Of a stretch of DNA of 17,385 bases, positions 14,288 through 17,385 are shown piece after piece (position 1 is the stretch's first letter; each line of letters begins with the position of its first letter). The stretch is from positions 1 to 17,385 of the forward strand of contig CAYPAX010000098.1 of NCBI GenBank assembly GCA_964408735.1, read 5' to 3'. A program made the translations under genes and the position numbers. The stretch comes from UBA7887 sp964408735 (lineage in GTDB: Bacteria; Pseudomonadota; Alphaproteobacteria; UBA7887). Under the pieces are notes generated by a model. It was not told where the DNA came from and did no database searches. It saw nothing but the letters and a program-made list of their open reading frames with translations.

Positions 14288-14672
14288 CGAGCCGGAAGAG
14301 GCGCTTCCCGAAGACGAGGTCGAGGAACAATCCGAAGAGGAGTTCATCGCCGCCCTCCCCGCCATAGAGGAGCTGACGCCCGAGTCCGACTTCGCCGCCT
14401 TTCTCGACCGCCGGGTTCCCGTCACCCTGCGCCGCGCGGCGCTGCGCAAGCTGTGGCAGAGCGACCCCGTCTTCGCCAATCTGGACGGCCTCAACGACTA
14501 CGACGACGACTTCCGCACCCTCGGCGTCGGCAAGATCGTGCGCACGGCCTACGAGGTCGGCAAAGGCTTCGTCAAGACGGTGGAGAAGCTTGCGGAAGAT
14601 GAAGAGAAGCCGGTCGAAACGGCCGAAGTCCCGCCCCCGGAGGAAAACGACGAGACCGAGACGGAAGTCTGA
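14280..14672 (+). CDS. DUF3306 domain protein, molybdoenzyme-linked
   Basis: This is a 130-residue, very acidic protein. The first 35 or so residues are mostly Glu/Asp-rich and probably disordered. The conserved DUF3306 core follows: FAAFLDRRVPVTLRRAALRKLW, then SDPVFANLDGLNDYDDDF and a short Val/Lys-rich helix. The last 25 residues are again acidic and Pro/Glu-rich. The function is unknown. The partner DUF3305 overlaps it by 8 bases, which suggests coupled synthesis and perhaps a complex between the acidic DUF3306 and the basic tail of DUF3305. It starts at ATG 14280; the upstream part of the open frame is DUF3305 read in another frame. Confidence 0.85.
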   Translation: MADEPEEALPEDEVEEQSEEEFIAALPAIEELTPESDFAAFLDRRVPVTLRRAALRKLWQSDPVFANLDGLNDYDDDFRTLGVGKIVRTAYEVGKGFVKTVEKLAEDEEKPVETAEVPPPEENDETETEV

Positions 14673-14690
14673 CGGTCGGCAAGCGGGCCA

Positions 14691-14705
14691 TATCCAGGTA
14701 GGATA
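14691..14705 (+). repeat. Small hairpin TATCC-AGGTA-GGATA upstream of the cyclase gene
   Basis: A perfect 5-bp inverted repeat with a 5-base loop sits in the 50-base gap between DUF3306 and the cyclase gene. It has no U-run after it, so it does not look like an intrinsic terminator. Its right side contains GTAGGATA, the same 8-mer found in the palindrome at 465-472. It may be a weak regulatory site or chance. Confidence 0.25.
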
Positions 14706-14722
14706 CGCGCGGGAAGGGAAGA

Positions 14723-17385
14723 ATGTCTGATATCCGCGCGTGGCTTGAAAGGTTGGGGCTCGGCGAGTTTGCCGAGGCGTTCGAGGCCGAGCGCATTCAG
14801 CTTGGCCAAGTCGCCAAGCTGGCCGAAGCGGACCTCAAGGAGCTTGGCCTGCCCATGGGGCCGCGCAAGGCTGTCCTCGAGGCGGCGCAGCAGTTGGCGG
14901 CTGGCGACAGCCCTCCCCCAGCGCCTCAGCGCGAGGCCGAACGCCGCCAGATCACGGTCATGTTCTGCGACCTCGTGGGCTCGACGGCCTTGTCGGAAGC
15001 GCTCGATCCCGAGGAGCTCAGTGCGCTCATGCAGGCCTACCGCAAGGCCTGCGCAGAGGTGATCGGCCCCTATGACGGCCATGTGGCGCAATATCTCGGC
15101 GACGGGGTGATGGTCTATTTCGGCTGGCCGACGGCGCATGAGGACGATGCCCAGCGCTCGGTGCGCGCGGCGCTGGAGACCATCGATGCGGTCGCCTCGC
15201 TCGATGCGGCGGCAGCGCTGCAAGTGCGCATCGGCATTGCCACCGGCCTGGTCGTTATTGGTGAGAGTGGCGCGCAGTCCGAGTTGGCGGTTGGCGAGAC
15301 ACCGAATATAGCCGCCCGCGTGCAGTCCCTCGCCGAACCCGGAACCGTGGCCATCGCACAGGGCACGAGGCGCTTGCTGGGCGGCGCCTTCGAGCTTGAA
15401 GATCTCGGCGTTCACGACGCGAAAGGCGTCTCGGGTGGGCTTACCGTGCATCGCGTGCTGGGCGAAGCGACTACGGAAAGCCGCTTCGAGGCGTCGCAGG
15501 GCATGGCGCTGACGCCGTTGGTCGGGCGCGAGAGCGAGACCTCCCTGCTGCTCGACCGCTGGGACCAGGCCAAGGACGGCGAAGGCCAGGCGGTGGTGCT
15601 GTCCGGAGAGCCGGGCATCGGCAAATCGCGAATTACCCAGGTGCTTCGCGAGCGCCTGGCCGATGTGCCCCATGTCCGGCTGCGCTATCAATGCTCGCCT
15701 TACCATACGTTCTCGGCGTTCCACCCCATCATCGAGCAAGTCAAGCGAGCGGCGGGCTTCAAGCGCGGCGATACGAGCGAAACGCAGCTTGATAAGCTGG
15801 AAGGCCTGCTTGACGGAGACAACCGGATACATGCCCTGTTCGCAGCGATGGTGTCGCTGCCGGTGGCTCGCTATGCCGCGCTCGACCTCAGCCCCCAGAG
15901 ACAGAAAGAGGAGACCATCGCCGCGCTCGTCGAGGCGACGCTGGCCCTGGCAGCGCGTGAGCCGGTGCTGATGATTTTCGAGGATGTGCATTGGATCGAT
16001 CCCACCAGCCTGGAGGTACTCGACGCGCTGGTCACCCGTATCCAGGACTCGGCAGTTTTTCTGCTCATCACCTGTCGTCCCGAGTTCGCAGCGCCCTGGG
16101 CCGGTCAGGGGCACGTCACCTTGCATTCCCTGAACCGCCTGGGGCGCCGCCAGGGTGGGGATCTTGTGACCAAGGCCGCCGGCGGCAAGGCGCTGCCGGC
16201 AGAGGTGTTGGACGAGATCATCGCCAAGACCGATGGCGTGCCGCTGTTCGTCGAGGAGCTGACCCGCATGGTCGTCGAGGCCGGCTTCCTGACCGAGACC
16301 GCGGATGCCTATGTGCTTGACGGGCCACTGCAGCCGCTGGCCATTCCGGCCACACTGCATGACAGCCTGATGGCGCGTCTCGACAATCTTGCCCCGGTCA
16401 AGGAGGTGGCACAGATCGGTGCCTGCATCGGCCGCGACTTTTCCCATGAGCTGCTTGCCTCAATTTCGCCGCTCGATGAGGCGACGCTATCCGACGCCCT
16501 CGACCAGCTGCTCGCGGCAGCACTGATATTCCGCCACGGCACCCCACCCCAGGCGACCTACACTTTCAAGCACGCTCTTGTGCAGGACGCGGCGTATGAA
16601 AGCCTGCTAAAGACCCGGCGCCGAGAGCTGCATGCGCGGATCAGCAAGGCGCTGGCAACACGCTTTCAACATGTTGCCGAGGAACAACCGGAACTTCTGG
16701 CCCATCACGAGGAAGAGGCCGGACAGCTGGAATCCGCCATCGCACATTGGCAGCAGGCCGGGCAGCAGGCCATGGCACGCTCGGCGAACACCGAGGCATT
16801 GCGCCAATTTCGCCAAAGCCTTGGCCTGGTCGAGAGCCTGCCGGACACATCGGACAGGGCACATAAGGCGCTTGAATTGAGAGTGCTCATTGGCACACCA
16901 CTCATTGCTACCACCGCGCACGGCTCGAGCGAGGTTGGCGAGAACTTTGCCCGCGCCACTGAGCTTTTCGACGAGGTGGACGATCCGGATCTCTTGTTTC
17001 CGGCGCTGTATGGACAATGGGTGTATTTGCACTCCACCGCCCGCCATGCCGAGGCCCGCCCCATCAGCGACCGCTTCCTGGAGCTGGCAGAACGTCACGA
17101 CGACCGGGTCGGCCGCCTCCAGGGACACCGGTTGAGCGGCGTGCTCGATGTCATGGCCATCGACCTGGAGAGCGCGAAGGACAATCTCGAAAAGGCGGTA
17201 GCGCTTTATGACCCGAAGAATGACCGTGACCTGGCGCTTCGTTACGGCCAGGACCCGGGCGTCGCTACGCTATCCTTCCTGGCAACGGCCCATGCTCTTT
17301 CCGGGGAGCGCGCAAAGTCGCTGTCCTATTCGGAACGGGCACTGGCTTTGGCCGATGACATAGGTCACAAGTTCACCCGTGCCTA
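14723..17385 (+). CDS. SAM + class III adenylate/guanylate cyclase + AAA ATPase regulator (3' end outside window)
   Basis: The frame is open for 887 codons, without a stop, to the window end. It starts at ATG 14723 after GGGAAGGGAAG. Residues 1-60 form a SAM domain (IRAWLERLGLGEFAEAF, DLKELGLPMGPRKAVL). Residues about 72-245 are a class III nucleotide cyclase: metal Asp83 in FCDLVGST and Asp127 in YLGDGVMVYFG, transition-state Asn195 and Arg199 in ETPNIAARV, and Thr193 at one base-selecting position. The other base-selecting position, Lys in most adenylate cyclases, is Gln123. A STAND/AAA-type ATPase follows with LVGRE (266-270), Walker A GEPGIGKS (295-302) and Walker B VLMIFEDVHW (415-424). 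From about residue 650 on, helical TPR-like repeats continue to the edge. The layout is that of large signal-sensing cyclases. Ligand and target are unknown. It lies 50 bases after DUF3306 but is probably a separate unit. Confidence 0.92.
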   Translation, partial: MSDIRAWLERLGLGEFAEAFEAERIQLGQVAKLAEADLKELGLPMGPRKAVLEAAQQLAAGDSPPPAPQREAERRQITVMFCDLVGSTALSEALDPEELSALMQAYRKACAEVIGPYDGHVAQYLGDGVMVYFGWPTAHEDDAQRSVRAALETIDAVASLDAAAALQVRIGIATGLVVIGESGAQSELAVGETPNIAARVQSLAEPGTVAIAQGTRRLLGGAFELEDLGVHDAKGVSGGLTVHRVLGEATTESRFEASQGMALTPLVGRESETSLLLDRWDQAKDGEGQAVVLSGEPGIGKSRITQVLRERLADVPHVRLRYQCSPYHTFSAFHPIIEQVKRAAGFKRGDTSETQLDKLEGLLDGDNRIHALFAAMVSLPVARYAALDLSPQRQKEETIAALVEATLALAAREPVLMIFEDVHWIDPTSLEVLDALVTRIQDSAVFLLITCRPEFAAPWAGQGHVTLHSLNRLGRRQGGDLVTKAAGGKALPAEVLDEIIAKTDGVPLFVEELTRMVVEAGFLTETADAYVLDGPLQPLAIPATLHDSLMARLDNLAPVKEVAQIGACIGRDFSHELLASISPLDEATLSDALDQLLAAALIFRHGTPPQATYTFKHALVQDAAYESLLKTRRRELHARISKALATRFQHVAEEQPELLAHHEEEAGQLESAIAHWQQAGQQAMARSANTEALRQFRQSLGLVESLPDTSDRAHKALELRVLIGTPLIATTAHGSSEVGENFARATELFDEVDDPDLLFPALYGQWVYLHSTARHAEARPISDRFLELAERHDDRVGRLQGHRLSGVLDVMAIDLESAKDNLEKAVALYDPKNDRDLALRYGQDPGVATLSFLATAHALSGERAKSLSYSERALALADDIGHKFTRA

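Noticed and set aside
14549..16447. A 632-codon minus-strand open frame opposite the cyclase gene
   Set aside because: The plus strand carries SAM, cyclase and AAA motifs throughout. The antisense frame is a GC-codon artefact rich in Arg, His and Gln.

Overview
The window is GC-rich chromosomal DNA from a Gram-negative bacterium, most likely an alphaproteobacterium of the Rhodospirillales type. This rests on codon bias, the alphaproteobacterial-style PilZ domain, the BTLCP (LapG-like) transglutaminase-type protease, the MobA/DUF3305/DUF3306 trio and the SAM-cyclase-AAA regulator. I see no tRNA, rRNA, CRISPR array, insertion sequence or phage gene. Coding density is very high, and no stretch longer than about 250 bases lacks a gene.

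Region 1 (1-1211): a short minus-strand membrane protein (34-339) that looks like the beginning of a sensor protein cut short, then, divergently, a secreted BTLCP cysteine protease (567-1211). The 227-base intergenic region between them holds two small palindromes.

Region 2 (1215-9750, minus strand): one tightly packed unit transcribed from high to low coordinates. The order is a small biotin/lipoyl carrier, branched-chain-type ABC permeases and ATPases (livH, livM, livG, livF), tRNA-dihydrouridine synthase dusA, then larC, larE, larB, larA. Most junctions overlap (ATGA, TGATG or 8-14 nt) or are separated by 1-9 nt. The lar genes encode the complete route to the nickel-pincer nucleotide cofactor plus its client enzyme: LarB carboxylates NaAD, LarE adds sulfur, LarC inserts nickel, and LarA is a 2-hydroxyacid racemase or epimerase. 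The co-transcribed ABC transporter has no substrate-binding protein in the window. It could bring in the LarA substrate, which would be an unusual lar layout. This is the most interesting system here.

Region 3 (9751-12682, plus strand): a divergent secreted seven-bladed beta-propeller protein, a REC-PAS-PilZ signalling protein, and a 125-residue protein I do not recognise that starts two bases after it. A perfect 6-bp inverted repeat (CAACCT-N11-AGGTTG) lies in the divergent control region shared with the lar/ABC unit.

Region 4 (12687-14672): a minus-strand NIPSNAP protein, then a plus-strand mobA-DUF3305-DUF3306 cluster linked to molybdoenzyme maturation, although no molybdoenzyme follows in the window.

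Region 5 (14723-17385): the first 887 codons of a SAM + class III cyclase + AAA-ATPase + TPR regulator. The gene is still open at the window end.
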